From positions 1 through 64,000 of the forward strand of contig NZ_JAKVIJ010000007.1 in assembly GCF_022760965.1 (NCBI RefSeq): a DNA stretch of 64,000 nt, read 5' to 3'. The notes under the pieces are model-generated. The model made no database searches. It had not been told where the DNA came from and was given only the letters and a program-made list of their open reading frames with translations. The DNA is from Simplicispira sedimenti. GTDB taxonomy: Bacteria > Pseudomonadota > Gammaproteobacteria > Burkholderiales > Burkholderiaceae_C. The position numbers and the translations under genes were made by a program. The stretch's first letter is position 1. Each line of letters opens with the position of its first letter. Below, piece after piece: positions 1-10,325 of the stretch.

Positions 1-235
1 TCACTGGCACTGCCCGCCAGCACGATGCGCGCGGCCTCCACGCCATGGAAGGCGGCGAGCTGCCCGCGCCGCCCAGTTCCCCCTTGGCTGACAGCCTCCC
101 CCAGTTGCCCAGACTGGCCTTGGGAACGCCCAGCACCTTGGCCACCACCGCAATCGCCTGGCCAGCGCGCACCTACCCAACCGCCTCCAGCTTGAACTCT
201 CGCGTGTACTGCGCACGCACCTGCTTGTCACTCAT
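1..235 (-). pseudogene. IS3-family transposase OrfA remnant
   Basis: Reading the minus strand from the ATG at 235, the peptide begins MSDKQVRAQYTREFKLEAVG and, after a TAG at 175-173, continues as VRAGQAIAVVAKVLGVPKAS and then LGNW. This is the N-terminal HTH of IS3-type OrfA transposases. The in-frame stop at codon 21 and loss of recognisable OrfA sequence below about position 85 show it is inactive. From there to the window edge another minus frame reads GQLAAFHGVEAARIVLAGSA, which I cannot assign. The flank at 270-310 carries two similar short motifs (ccacttttcagggg and tcacttttctgggg) that may be remains of the element end. The remnant abuts the broken cyclase that follows. Confidence 0.7.
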
Positions 236-316
236 TTCTCAACTCCTTGTCGGTATTTTCAACAAGGGTTAGGAACTCCACTTTTCAGGGGCAACCTCAC
301 TTTTCTGGGGGCGCTG

Positions 317-1290
317 TTGTGGGTGGAGCAAGCGCCTTCGCCCTCGCGCTTTGTGGCGCCCTCGCTCAACATGGCTGTCTCGCTGGCGTTGTGGCACTGG
401 CTGCGTGGCCACAAGGAGCGCCTGCAAACGGCAGCCTGGGTGCTGGAGGCCGTGTGCTTTGCGGTGTGCGTGTCGGCCCTGGTGCTGGTGCCCAACGATG
501 CGCTGCGCATTCTGTGGCTGTTCATCAACATCCCTTGCGTCTATATCCTGCTGGGACAGCGCGCGGGCGCCATGGTCACCCTGGGCTCCATGCTGCTGTT
601 GCTGGCGGGCAATCCGCTCTTTGTGGCGCCCTACTCGGGCACCGAGCTGGTCGATGCGGTCATGGCCATGGGCTTGCTGGCCTTCTTGTTCCATGGGTAC
701 CGGGCGCGCTCCATGTCGTTCTACCACCGGCTGCAGGAGTCCAAGGAGCGCCTGCGTGCTATGGCGTCCACCGACGTGCTGACCGGGCTGCTCAATGCCC
801 GTGCCTACTACGAGCGCTGCGATCAGTTCTTGCTTGCCACGCGGCGCAAGCGCTCACCGTTTGCAGTGCTGTTCATCGATCTGGACCACTTCAAGGCCAT
901 CAACGACCAGCACGGCCATGCCACGGGCGATGTGGTGTTGCAGTGTGTGGGGCACCTGATTGCACAGAGCGTGCGCCAGTCGGATCTGGCCGGGCGCATT
1001 GGGGGCGAGGAGTTTGCGTGCTGCTGCCCGATACCGATGCCCAGGGCGCCCTGGTGCTGGCCGAGGCGCTGCGCCGCGTCATCGAGGCGGCCCAGCCCGA
1101 GGCCCAGGGCCTGCGCCTGTCCATCAGTGCCAGCATTGGCGTGGCCCTTGGGGGCATGGCCGAGCAAAACATGCAGGACATCCAGCACCAGGCCGACCCG
1201 GCCATGTACGAGGCCAAGGCGGCCGGGCGCAACCGCGTCACCCTGTTCAAACCGCCGCAGGCCGTGCCCAACCCCCTGGCCGCAGGGTGA
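317..1290 (+). pseudogene. diguanylate cyclase, frameshifted and probably 5'-truncated
   Basis: The product had hydrophobic N-terminal segments (about codons 45-120) followed by a GGDEF domain (STDVLTGLLNARAYYE, then FIDLDHFKAINDQHGHATGD) that would make cyclic di-GMP at the inner membrane. The signature GGEEF and the upstream inhibitory RxxD (RQSD, five residues earlier) are present. Just after GGEEFA, near 1017-1020, the frame breaks: the expected continuation (LLPDTDAQGALVLAEALRRV through ISASIGVAL and DPAMYEAKAAGRNRV) runs in the +1 frame to the TGA ending at 1290, which fits loss of one G from gcggtg. No convincing ATG or ribosome site precedes it; the frame is open into the IS flank and 317 is only a TTG, so the 5' end was probably lost to the insertion. 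A sequencing error is the alternative for the frameshift. Confidence 0.75.
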
Positions 1291-1408
1291 GCGGCCGCCC
1301 CCTGTGTTCTGCCCCAGGGGCAGCCTGCTGACGCACGCACGCGCTGCGGCACAGCACGGGGTGGGGCCGCACTACACTTGCGGGTTTTCCCTCTGCCGCT
1401 TTATTGCC

Positions 1409-2236
1409 ATGACGTACTGCGTCGCCATCAAACTCCACGCTGGGCTGGTGTTCCTGTCCGATTCGCGCACCAATGCCGGGCTGGACCAGATCAGCTCGTT
1501 CCGCAAGATGATGGTGTACGAGAAGCCGGACGATCGCTTCATGGTGCTGCTGTCGGCGGGCAACCTGAGCATTTCGCAGTCGGTGCGCGAGATTCTGCAA
1601 ACCACGCAGATCAAGGACGAGCACGACGGCGAGCCCACCACCATCTGGAACGCGCGCAGCATGTTCGACGCCGCCCGCGTCTTGGGTGCAGCGGTGCGCC
1701 ATGTGCACGAGCGCGATGGCGCATCGCTCAAGCGCTCGGGGCTGGATTTCAATGTGTCGCTGATCTTTGGCGGCCAGATCCGGGGCGAGGGCATGCGTCT
1801 GTTCCAGGTGTATTCGGCGGGCAATTTCATCGAGGCCACGTCCGAGACGCCCTACTTCCAGGTCGGCGAATCCAAATACGGCAAGCCCGTGCTCGACCGC
1901 GTGATCACCCCCGACACCCCGCTGGACGAAGCCGCCAAGTGCGCGCTGGTATCCATGGACAGCACGCTCAAGTCCAACCTCTCGGTGGGCCTGCCGCTGG
2001 ATCTGGTGCTGTACGAGGTGGACCGTTTCACCTCAGACAAGATCGTGTGCATCGGCACCGACAACCCCTACTTCACCATGCTGCGCGAGCGCTGGGGGGA
2101 AAAGCTGCGCCAGGTGTTCGACAGCATCGAAAGCCCCAACTGGAGCGGCGGCGCGACCGAGGTGCCGATCGTGATGCCACACGCGCAGTGCAAGCCGCTC
2201 AAGAAGATATCGACCCCGCAGGACAAGCTGGTCTAG
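1409..2236 (+). CDS. Anbu-type proteasome-like peptidase
   Basis: A 275-residue protein beginning MTYCVAIKLHAGLVFLSDSR, the hallmark start of the Anbu (ancestral beta subunit) branch of the proteasome/HslV superfamily. Thr2 would become the N-terminal nucleophile after Met removal, and the SDSRTNAG segment matches the conserved Asp region. These N-terminal-nucleophile hydrolases assemble as helical or ring oligomers in the cytoplasm; their substrates are poorly defined. The ATG at 1409 was chosen because it places Thr at position 2. The frame is open far upstream into the damaged cyclase, but that is a by-product of the frameshift. The usual Anbu companions (circularly permuted ATP-grasp, alpha-E and transglutaminase-like proteins) are not next to it. 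An alpha/beta hydrolase follows after 13 bases. Confidence 0.88.
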   Translation: MTYCVAIKLHAGLVFLSDSRTNAGLDQISSFRKMMVYEKPDDRFMVLLSAGNLSISQSVREILQTTQIKDEHDGEPTTIWNARSMFDAARVLGAAVRHVHERDGASLKRSGLDFNVSLIFGGQIRGEGMRLFQVYSAGNFIEATSETPYFQVGESKYGKPVLDRVITPDTPLDEAAKCALVSMDSTLKSNLSVGLPLDLVLYEVDRFTSDKIVCIGTDNPYFTMLRERWGEKLRQVFDSIESPNWSGGATEVPIVMPHAQCKPLKKISTPQDKLV

Positions 2237-2249
2237 AACCTCTCTCAGA

Positions 2250-3065
2250 ATGAACCGCATCGTCTTTTCCCACGGCAACAGCTTTCCTTCGGGCACCTAC
2301 AGCGCCCTGTTTGAGCACCTGCGCACGCGCGGCTTTGAGGTCAGCGCGGTGGACCGCTTCGGCCACGACCCGCGCTTTCCCGTCACCGACAACTGGCCGC
2401 ACCTGGTGGAGCAACTGGCCGAGTTTGCCGCCGAGCGGGTGCGCACATCGGGCGGCCCGGTGTACCTGGTGGGCCATTCGCTGGGCGGCATCCTCAGCGT
2501 CATGGCCGCCGCCCGCCACCCCGAACTGGCGCGCGGCGTGCTGATGCTGGACTCCCCGCTGCTGGGCGGTTGGCGCGCCACCACCGTGGGTGCCGCCAAG
2601 CGCACGCAGGTGATCGGCGCCATCTCACCCGCCCGCGTGAGCCGCATGCGCCGCAACAGCTGGCACAGCACCGAAGAGGCCTACGAGCATTTCCGCAAGA
2701 AAAAAGCCTTTGCCCGCTGGGATCCACAGGTGCTGCGCGACTACGTGACCCACGGCCTGTACGACGAGGATGACCGCCGCGTGCTCGCCTTCGACCGCGC
2801 GGTGGAAAGCGCCATCTACAACACCATGCCGCACCACCTGGGCAGCCTGCTGCGCAAGCACCCGCTGCGCTGCCCGGCCGCCTTCATCGGAGGGCGTGCC
2901 TCGGTGGAAATGCGCCAGGCCGGCATGGGCCTGACCGAGCGCGTGACCCAGGGGCGGATGATGATGCTGGACGGCACCCACCTCTTCCCCATGGAAAAGC
3001 CCCTGGTCACCGCTGCCGCCGTCGAAGCCGCGCTGCGCAACCTGGCCTCCATCACGCACGACTGA
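2250..3065 (+). CDS. alpha/beta hydrolase
   Basis: A 271-residue single-domain alpha/beta hydrolase. The N-terminal strand and oxyanion region read IVFSHGNSFPSGTY, the nucleophile elbow is GHSLGG with Ser77, and a C-terminal GTHLFPMEKP supplies the likely catalytic His near residue 244. A cap-like helical segment lies around 110-180. No signal peptide is visible, so it should be cytoplasmic. The substrate cannot be predicted; esterase, thioesterase or lipase-like activity on small esters is typical. It starts 13 bases after the Anbu stop on the same strand, suggesting co-transcription. Confidence 0.8.
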   Translation: MNRIVFSHGNSFPSGTYSALFEHLRTRGFEVSAVDRFGHDPRFPVTDNWPHLVEQLAEFAAERVRTSGGPVYLVGHSLGGILSVMAAARHPELARGVLMLDSPLLGGWRATTVGAAKRTQVIGAISPARVSRMRRNSWHSTEEAYEHFRKKKAFARWDPQVLRDYVTHGLYDEDDRRVLAFDRAVESAIYNTMPHHLGSLLRKHPLRCPAAFIGGRASVEMRQAGMGLTERVTQGRMMMLDGTHLFPMEKPLVTAAAVEAALRNLASITHD

Positions 3066-3211
3066 GCGTCTGTCCGCGCCCCTCGCGGTGCGCACTGCCC
3101 CTGCGGCCTGTGCGCCAACGGCATTTGACCTACACTTTGTCACATTCGTGTGCCCCTGCGGGGTGCACACTCTTTCGGCCGTGCCACCCCTGCCCCCCCG
3201 CTGCCCTGCCC

Positions 3212-5002
3212 ATGACACGCGCGTTTGTGCCCTGGTTCCTGACCCTTGCAGCCCACCTCCAGCGCGGCGGGCTGTGGCGCGTGGCCGCGTTGCTGGCACT
3301 GTGGCTGGGGTGTGCCAGCGTGCAGGCGCAACCCGCGCCGCTGCAATTGCAGGCCCAGCAGCCTGCCGCCGGACTGTGGCAGGCCCTGCAGATGCTGCCC
3401 GACCCCGAACAACGCTACAACGCGCAGGAGCTGCTGCAGGGTGGCCCCGCCTTTGGCCCCATGCCGCCCACCCAGGGCACGCTGGGCGTGCGCGCCGAGC
3501 CCGTCTGGCTGCGCATTCCACTGGAGCTGGCGGCCAGTGCCCCGGGTCGCTGGGTGCTGGACATTGACTACGCGCCGCTGCAACGCATCGACCTGGTGCT
3601 GGCCAGCGGCGGGCGCATCGTGCAGCAGGCCGCGCTGGGCAGCCATGTGCCCTTTGCACAGCGCCCGCTACCCACCCGCTCGCACGCGGTGGGGCTGGAT
3701 CTGCAACCCGGCGTGGCCTACGAGCTACTGCTGCGCGTGCAGACCCAGGGCGCCATGGTGCTGCCGCTGCGCCTGTCCCCCCCGGCCATGCACGCCGAAC
3801 ACGCTTTGCGCGAACAGATGCTGCAAGGCCTGCTCACAGGTCTGGCGCTGTGCCTGTGGATCTACAGCCTGGCGCAGTGGATCAACCAGCGCGAGGTGCT
3901 GTTCCTGCAGTACACCTTGCTGATTTCGGGCAGCCTGCTGTTCTCGCTGCATTTCTTTGGCGTGGGGGCGCAGTACCTGTGGGGCGGCCTGCCCTGGTTC
4001 GAGCAGCACGCCAGCGGCATGTCGGCCCTGATGGCCACCTGCGGCTCTTTCTTGTTCATAGGCCAGGCCCTGGCGGCGGGCAACCCACGCAACCGGCTGA
4101 TGCGCGCCATGCGCTGGGGCGCCGCGGGCACGGCGCTGCTGGCCCTGGCCTTTGCGCTCGACCTGTTCGACACCCGCGTGCTGGCGGCCATCGTCAGCGT
4201 GCTGGGCCTGGTGCCTGCACTCATGGGCATTCCCGGTGCCGTGGCGCGCATGCGCCAGGGCGATGCGGTGGGCGGCACGCTGCTGCTGGCCTGGCTGGTG
4301 TACTTCGTGGCCACGGCCACGGTGATTGGCGTGATCCGGGGCTGGGTGCCGGTCAACTTTTGGACGCTGCATTCCTTCCAGTTCGGCGCCACGCTGGACA
4401 TGCTGCTGTTCATGCGCGTGCTGGGCCTGCGCTCCAAAGCCCTGCGCCTGGCCGCCGAAAACGCCCGCACCGAGCGCGACACCCTGCACTGGCTGGCCCA
4501 CACCGACCCCCTGACCAACCTGCCCAACCGCCGCGGCATGCAGGAAGCCCTGTCCAACGCCCTGCGGCTGTGCTGCCACGAGCAGCAACTGGCCGTGTAC
4601 CTGTTGGACCTAGACGGCTTCAAGCCCGTCAACGACGAGCACGGCCACGATGTGGGCGATGAACTGCTGGTTGCCGTGGCCCGCCGCCTGCAAGGCCATG
4701 TGCGCGCCACCGACCTGGTGGCACGCCTGGGGGGCGACGAATTTGTGATAGTGGCCAGCGCATTGGAAAGCCCCGCACAGGCACACGACCTGGCGAACAA
4801 GCTGCTGGATGCATTCCATGCCCCCTTCACCCTGTCGTCCACCAAAGTGCAGGTGGGCCTGACCATTGGGTACGCACTGGCGCCGCTGGACGCCTACGAC
4901 GCTGCCAGCCTGCTCAAGCTGGCCGATGCCGCCATGTACCAGGGAAAACAGAACGGCAAGTTCCGCGTGCAGCGCAGCACCGAGCAGTTGGCAATGCCCT
5001 GA
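3212..5002 (+). CDS. membrane diguanylate cyclase with 7TM-DISM sensor
   Basis: A 596-residue protein with an N-terminal signal or anchor helix, a periplasmic beta-rich 7TMR-DISMED2-like domain (about 40-190), a block of seven or so membrane helices (about 205-400) and a C-terminal GGDEF domain (about 430-590). The catalytic motif is intact (RLGGDEFVIV), with substrate-contacting DLDGFKPVNDEHGHDVGD and an inhibitory RxxD (RATD) five residues upstream, so it should make cyclic di-GMP under product inhibition in response to a periplasmic signal. The ATG at 3212 is preferred over an upstream in-frame start because the peptide from there opens with a plausible signal sequence. A hairpin overlaps its stop. 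Confidence 0.87.
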   Translation: MTRAFVPWFLTLAAHLQRGGLWRVAALLALWLGCASVQAQPAPLQLQAQQPAAGLWQALQMLPDPEQRYNAQELLQGGPAFGPMPPTQGTLGVRAEPVWLRIPLELAASAPGRWVLDIDYAPLQRIDLVLASGGRIVQQAALGSHVPFAQRPLPTRSHAVGLDLQPGVAYELLLRVQTQGAMVLPLRLSPPAMHAEHALREQMLQGLLTGLALCLWIYSLAQWINQREVLFLQYTLLISGSLLFSLHFFGVGAQYLWGGLPWFEQHASGMSALMATCGSFLFIGQALAAGNPRNRLMRAMRWGAAGTALLALAFALDLFDTRVLAAIVSVLGLVPALMGIPGAVARMRQGDAVGGTLLLAWLVYFVATATVIGVIRGWVPVNFWTLHSFQFGATLDMLLFMRVLGLRSKALRLAAENARTERDTLHWLAHTDPLTNLPNRRGMQEALSNALRLCCHEQQLAVYLLDLDGFKPVNDEHGHDVGDELLVAVARRLQGHVRATDLVARLGGDEFVIVASALESPAQAHDLANKLLDAFHAPFTLSSTKVQVGLTIGYALAPLDAYDAASLLKLADAAMYQGKQNGKFRVQRSTEQLAMP

Positions 5003-5019
5003 GAGCCTGTCCAGGCTCT
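5002..5019. terminator. hairpin between convergent cyclase and mipA genes
   Basis: An 8-bp perfect inverted repeat (AGAGCCTG, TC, CAGGCTCT) starts in the stop region of the cyclase and ends 8 bases before the mipA stop on the other strand. There is no U-tract, so it would be a weak bidirectional terminator at most. Confidence 0.45.
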
Positions 5020-5026
5020 GGGAGCC

Positions 5027-5869
5027 TCAGCGGCAGCAGCGGTAGGCCAGGCCCAGGCTGATGCCGTAGTTGTCGGGCTTGACCGCCAGCGGGCTGCGCC
5101 GGGCGTTGCCACGCAGTTGCGAATAGCGCACGCCGCCAAACACCACCCAGCGGTCAGACACCGCGCTCTTGAACTCCAGCCCCACGTCCTGGCTGAAAAG
5201 CCCGCCCCCCGGCACATAGGCGGGCAAAGGTGTGCTCACCCCGGAGGCACTGAGCGGCACGCCCATGCGGCCTTGCATGTAGGTGCTGTCGGCCAGCGTG
5301 AAGCCCAGGGCAAAAACGATTTCACTGTAGGGGCTGACCTGGATTTCATAACGCGCCGTGGTCTGGAGCGTGGCCCCGCCATCGCGGCCCAGCAGGTCCT
5401 GGCTCAGGGTGGAACGCACCGAGGCATGCTTGTTGAAGTCATAGATGACGCTCAGGCGCCCGCGCAAGGTGCGCTCCACCTCGGGCAGGCCCTGGAGCAT
5501 CGGCTCGTCACTGCCCTTGCGGCCGCCATCCATGCGCAGACCGGCGCTCAGGCGCAGGTTTTCCCACTGCAGGAGCTTGGCGGTCACGCCCGAGTCGCGT
5601 GCGTCCAGGTCAAAGTCCAGCAAAGAACCACCGCCGCCCGAGCTGAGGGTGAAACGCCCCACCTCCAGCCCGATGACGGGCCGGATGCCCGTGCTGCGCT
5701 CGGTGCTGCCGGGATAGCTGGCTCCGTTGCTGATCGACGCCCCCAGCGACCAGGTGTAGCCAGAGCGACTTTCCTCGGGTACGGGCATGCGCAGTTGCGC
5801 CGTCGCCAGCGCAGGCAGCGCCAGGCCCAGCGCCAAGGCCCAGGGAGCACAGGTGATAGAGCGTTGCAT
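5027..5869 (-). CDS. MipA/OmpV family outer membrane protein
   Basis: A 280-residue protein with a signal peptide (MQRSITCAPWALALGLALPA, cleavage near ALATAQ) and then alternating amphipathic strands. Segments such as GYTWSLGASISNGASYPGS and VVFGGVRYSQLRGNARRSPL, and the aromatic C-terminus (GISLGLAYRC), match the MipA/OmpV beta-barrel family, whose MipA member scaffolds murein synthases and hydrolases. The ATG at 5869 is chosen; a TTG at 5884 would add five residues. Its upstream region is entirely occupied by the palindromic element at 5892-6055, which may therefore carry its promoter. Confidence 0.82.
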   Translation of the reverse strand: MQRSITCAPWALALGLALPALATAQLRMPVPEESRSGYTWSLGASISNGASYPGSTERSTGIRPVIGLEVGRFTLSSGGGGSLLDFDLDARDSGVTAKLLQWENLRLSAGLRMDGGRKGSDEPMLQGLPEVERTLRGRLSVIYDFNKHASVRSTLSQDLLGRDGGATLQTTARYEIQVSPYSEIVFALGFTLADSTYMQGRMGVPLSASGVSTPLPAYVPGGGLFSQDVGLEFKSAVSDRWVVFGGVRYSQLRGNARRSPLAVKPDNYGISLGLAYRCCR

Positions 5870-5891
5870 GGCAGAGATTATCAACCGATCT

Positions 5892-6055
5892 AGGAGCCTG
5901 TCGGACTTGGGGCGTCGAAAGCGAAAATGGGCCCCAGCGAGGACAGTTTTCGCCGGGTTTGCAGCCCCATAGCGGGGCTATGGGGCAAAAAGACGGTGAA
6001 AATGGATCGCTGCAGCCCATTTGCAGCCGACGATTCCCAAGTCCGACAGGCTCCT
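5892..6055. repeat. 164-bp MITE-like element with 19-bp terminal inverted repeats
   Basis: AGGAGCCTGTCGGACTTGG at 5892-5910 is perfectly inverted as CCAAGTCCGACAGGCTCCT at 6037-6055. A second perfect inverted repeat sits near the centre (CCCCATAGC at 5965-5973, GGG, GCTATGGGG at 5977-5985). No coding potential is convincing. It fills the space between mipA and uppP. I see no clear target-site duplication. A non-autonomous transposable element or a structured intergenic repeat are the options. Confidence 0.75.
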
Positions 6056-6062
6056 GGGGGTA

Positions 6063-6887
6063 TCAGGCGCTCCAGGGAATCCATCCCGTCCAGGCCGTCA
6101 ACAGCACCAGCAGGCCAAAGGCTATGCGGTACCAGGCAAAGGGCACAAAGCTGTGCGTGCTGATATAGCGCAGCAACCAGCGCACACACAGCCAGGCACT
6201 CACAAACGAAAAGAACAGCCCGACGGCGAACATGGGCAGGTCGGCCACCTGCAGCAGCTCACGCTCCTTGTACAGGCTGTACACCCCGGCGCCGATGAGT
6301 GTGGGAATGGCCAGAAAGAACGAATAGTCCGTGGCTGCCTTGCGCGACAGGCCCAGCAGCATGCCGCCAATGATGGTGGCACCGCTGCGGCTGGTGCCCG
6401 GCACCATCGCCAGGCACTGCACCAGGCCCACCTTGAGCGCATCGACCGGCCCCATGTCGTCCACTTCAGCAATGCGCGTGGCCGACTGCGGGCGTCGCTC
6501 GGCCCACAGGATGATGAGGCCGCCGAGGATGAAGGTGCTGGCCACCACGGTGGGCGTGAACAAATGCGCCTTGATGGCCTTGCCCAGCAACAGCCCCAAC
6601 AGCACCGCTGGGAAGAAGCCGATCAGCACATTGAGCGCAAAGCGCTGCGCACTGCGCTGGCTGGGCAGTGCCACCAAGGTGGCACGAATCTTCTGCCAGT
6701 ACACCAGGATGACGGCAAAGATGGCCCCGGTCTGGATGGCGATGTCGAAGACCTTGGCCTTGGCATCGTCAAAACCCAGCAAGGCCCCCGCCAGGATCAG
6801 GTGGCCCGTGGAGGATATGGGAAGAAACTCGGTCAGGCCCTCGACCACACCCATGATGGCGGCCTTGACCAGCAATACGATGTCCAC
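6063..6887 (-). CDS. uppP: undecaprenyl-diphosphatase UppP (BacA)
   Basis: A 274-residue polytopic inner membrane protein with both family signatures: EGLTEFLPISSTGHL (residues 16-30), which carries the catalytic Glu and Ser/His region, and PGTSRSG in the second half. It dephosphorylates undecaprenyl pyrophosphate so the lipid carrier can be reused in peptidoglycan and other wall polymer synthesis, and overexpression is known to give bacitracin resistance. Length is typical. It starts with MDIVLLVKAAIMGVVEGLTE at the ATG ending at 6887. Confidence 0.95.
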   Translation of the reverse strand: MDIVLLVKAAIMGVVEGLTEFLPISSTGHLILAGALLGFDDAKAKVFDIAIQTGAIFAVILVYWQKIRATLVALPSQRSAQRFALNVLIGFFPAVLLGLLLGKAIKAHLFTPTVVASTFILGGLIILWAERRPQSATRIAEVDDMGPVDALKVGLVQCLAMVPGTSRSGATIIGGMLLGLSRKAATDYSFFLAIPTLIGAGVYSLYKERELLQVADLPMFAVGLFFSFVSAWLCVRWLLRYISTHSFVPFAWYRIAFGLLVLLTAWTGWIPWSA

Positions 6888-6958
6888 GCGCGTCCTTGTT
6901 CAATCAATGCGAAAGCGCGGATTATGTCCGCTGGGAGCCGCCCTGCCCCCGCCAACGA

Positions 6959-8257
6959 TCACAGCTCGCTGACCGGGATCTGCCGGGTGGCCACGATCTT
7001 GTCGATGGTCTTGCCGTCCATGTCCACCACCTCGAAGGTCCAGCCCTCCCAGGTCACGGTGTCGGTCTCCTTGGGCAGCCGTCCCGTCAGCAGCATCAGC
7101 ATGCCGCTCAGGGTGTGGTAGCGGCCGCGCTCCTCTTCCGGAACGCTGTCCAGGTTCAGGCGGTCCTTGAGTTCGGGCACCGGAATATGCCCATCGAGCA
7201 GCCAGCTTCCGTCCTCACGCTGCACGGCCCACGATGTCTCCGGATCGCGGGGCTGGAACTCGCCGGTGATGGCTTCGATCAGGTCCTGCAGCGTGACAAT
7301 GCCCTGCACTTCGCCGTACTCGTCGATGACGAAGGCCATGTGCACATCCGACAGACGAAAGTTGTCCAGCAACTCCATGCCGGTGATGGTTTCCGGAACG
7401 TACAGCGCCGCCTGCAGGGGCTGGTCCGCCAGCCCGTGCCCGTGTTCCTTGAGCCTGCGCGAGAGCCACTGCCGGGCATTGACCACGCCCAGAATATTAT
7501 CCATGCCGCCGCGCACCACCGGAAAGCGCGCGTGGTCCGATGTGTCGATGCGTTGAAGGTTCTCTTCAAACGAGGCATCCATGTCCAGGCACACCACGTC
7601 GCCCCGCGGCACCATCAGGGAGCCAATCTGCCGGTCATCAAGCCGGAACACGTTCCGGACCATGGTGTGCTCGTGCGACTCGATGACACCAGCCGTCGTG
7701 CCCTCGACGAGCATGGCGTGGATCTCTTCCTCGGTCACGGGGCTGCCGCTGGTCTCCTTGACCCCCAGCAAACGCAACAACGTGCGGGTGGAGGTGGACA
7801 GCAGGATCACAAAAGGCTTGGTGGCGACCGCCAGCAGGTGGATGGGCCGTGCCACCAGCCGCGCAAACAACTCGGGATACGACTGGCCAATGCGCTTGGG
7901 CACCAATTCGCCCACCACGATGGAAAAATAGGTGATCACCACCACCACCAGACCGGTGGCCGCATAGTCGGCATAGGGCAACGGCACCCCTGCAAGACCC
8001 AACCATGCGGCCAGGGGGCCGGCCAAGGCGGCCTCGCCCACGATGCCGTTGAGTACGCCAATCGACGTGATGCCGATCTGGATGGTGGACAGGAAACGCG
8101 TGGGGTCTTCGCCCAGCTTCACCGCAGCGGCCGCACCGCTGTCGCCCTCATCAATCAATTTCTGCAGGCGCGCCTTGCGCGCCGTGACCAAAGCGATCTC
8201 AGACATGGCAAAGAGACCGTTGAGACAGATGAGGGCGAACAGTATTGCTATTTCCAT
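6959..8257 (-). CDS. CNNM/CorC-HlyC family transporter-associated protein
   Basis: A 432-residue protein with the standard three-part layout: an N-terminal DUF21/CNNM membrane domain (about 1-190, three to four helices, including GELVPKRIGQSYPE), a CBS-pair regulatory domain (about 210-335, with LMVPRGDVVCLDMD and MAFVIDEYGEVQGIVTLQDL) and a C-terminal CorC_HlyC domain (about 350-430). Such proteins are implicated in Mg2+/Co2+ efflux or its control; the old name haemolysin family is misleading. No neighbouring gene indicates the ion. It is on the same strand as uppP, 71 bases upstream of it. Confidence 0.88.
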   Translation of the reverse strand: MEIAILFALICLNGLFAMSEIALVTARKARLQKLIDEGDSGAAAAVKLGEDPTRFLSTIQIGITSIGVLNGIVGEAALAGPLAAWLGLAGVPLPYADYAATGLVVVVITYFSIVVGELVPKRIGQSYPELFARLVARPIHLLAVATKPFVILLSTSTRTLLRLLGVKETSGSPVTEEEIHAMLVEGTTAGVIESHEHTMVRNVFRLDDRQIGSLMVPRGDVVCLDMDASFEENLQRIDTSDHARFPVVRGGMDNILGVVNARQWLSRRLKEHGHGLADQPLQAALYVPETITGMELLDNFRLSDVHMAFVIDEYGEVQGIVTLQDLIEAITGEFQPRDPETSWAVQREDGSWLLDGHIPVPELKDRLNLDSVPEEERGRYHTLSGMLMLLTGRLPKETDTVTWEGWTFEVVDMDGKTIDKIVATRQIPVSEL

Positions 8258-8345
8258 ACGACGGGCTTGTGTTTGCCCTCAGAGTCAAGAAGCAACGGAT
8301 TGTACGAACTCGCCCCCGCAGGCCTGCGTTGGCATGCCGAGATGC

Positions 8346-9571
<1,226 letters not shown>

Positions 9572-9575
<4 letters not shown>

Positions 9576-10312
9576 GCGCGCCCCTGCGGCAGCGCCGCGC
9601 TGGTAGCCGCCTGCTGTGCATGGCCGGGCTGTGCCTGGTCCTGCACGATGGCGCCGTCGCGCAGCACGATGCAGCGGCGCGCCCAGGCGGCCACGTCGTG
9701 CTCGTGCGTGACCAGCACCACGGTGATGCCCTGGGCGTTGAGCTGCGCCAGCAAAGCCATGGTGTCCTCGGAGGTCTGCGAATCGAGTGCGCCCGTGGGC
9801 TCGTCGGCCAGGATGAGCGCGGGCTGCGTGACCAGGGCGCGCGCAATGGCCACGCGCTGCTGCTGCCCGCCCGACAGCTCCGCGGGGGTGTGCGCCGCGC
9901 GCTCGGCCAGGCCGACGCGCGCCAGCGCCGCGCGGGCGCGGGCCTGGCGCTCGGCCGGCTTGACACCGGCATAGATCAGGGGCAGTTCCACATTCTCCAG
10001 CGCGCTGGTGCGTGCCAGCAGGTTGAACTGCTGGAACACAAAGCCAATCCGCCGGTTGCGGATGGCAGCCAACGCGTCAGGCACCAGCGCATGCACGGCC
10101 TCGCCCGCCAGGTGGTAGCTGCCGCCGTCGGGCAGGTCCAGGCAACCCAGGATGTGCATGAGCGTGGACTTGCCCGAGCCCGAGGCGCCCATGATGGCGA
10201 CGAACTCGCCCGCGTCGATCTGCAGCGACACGCCGCGCAGCGCGTGCACGGTCTGCCCGCCCATGGCGTAGGCCTTGGTGAGCGCCTGCGCGTCGATCAG
10301 GGGTGGAGCCAT
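9572..10312 (-). CDS. MacB-type ABC transporter ATP-binding protein
   Basis: A 246-residue ABC ATPase of the MacB/LolD class. Walker A is GASGSGKST, the Q-loop FVFQQFNLL, the signature LSGGQQQRVAIARAL and Walker B LILADEPTGALDS, so it should hydrolyse ATP. The start at 10312 (MAPPLIDAQALTKAYAMGG) fits the family N-terminus; an in-frame upstream start at 10366 would only add residues inside the macA gene. It lies 13 bases after the adaptor gene and overlaps the permease start, so the three genes form one operon. Confidence 0.92.
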
Positions 10313-10325
10313 GCGCAAGCCTTGC

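Noticed and set aside
317..2236. One continuous 639-codon frame joining the cyclase to the Anbu peptidase
   Set aside because: The middle part (about 1018-1408) is low-complexity Arg/Pro/Cys-rich sequence without family match. It is the shifted frame of the cyclase, and the Anbu start with Thr at position 2 is clear.
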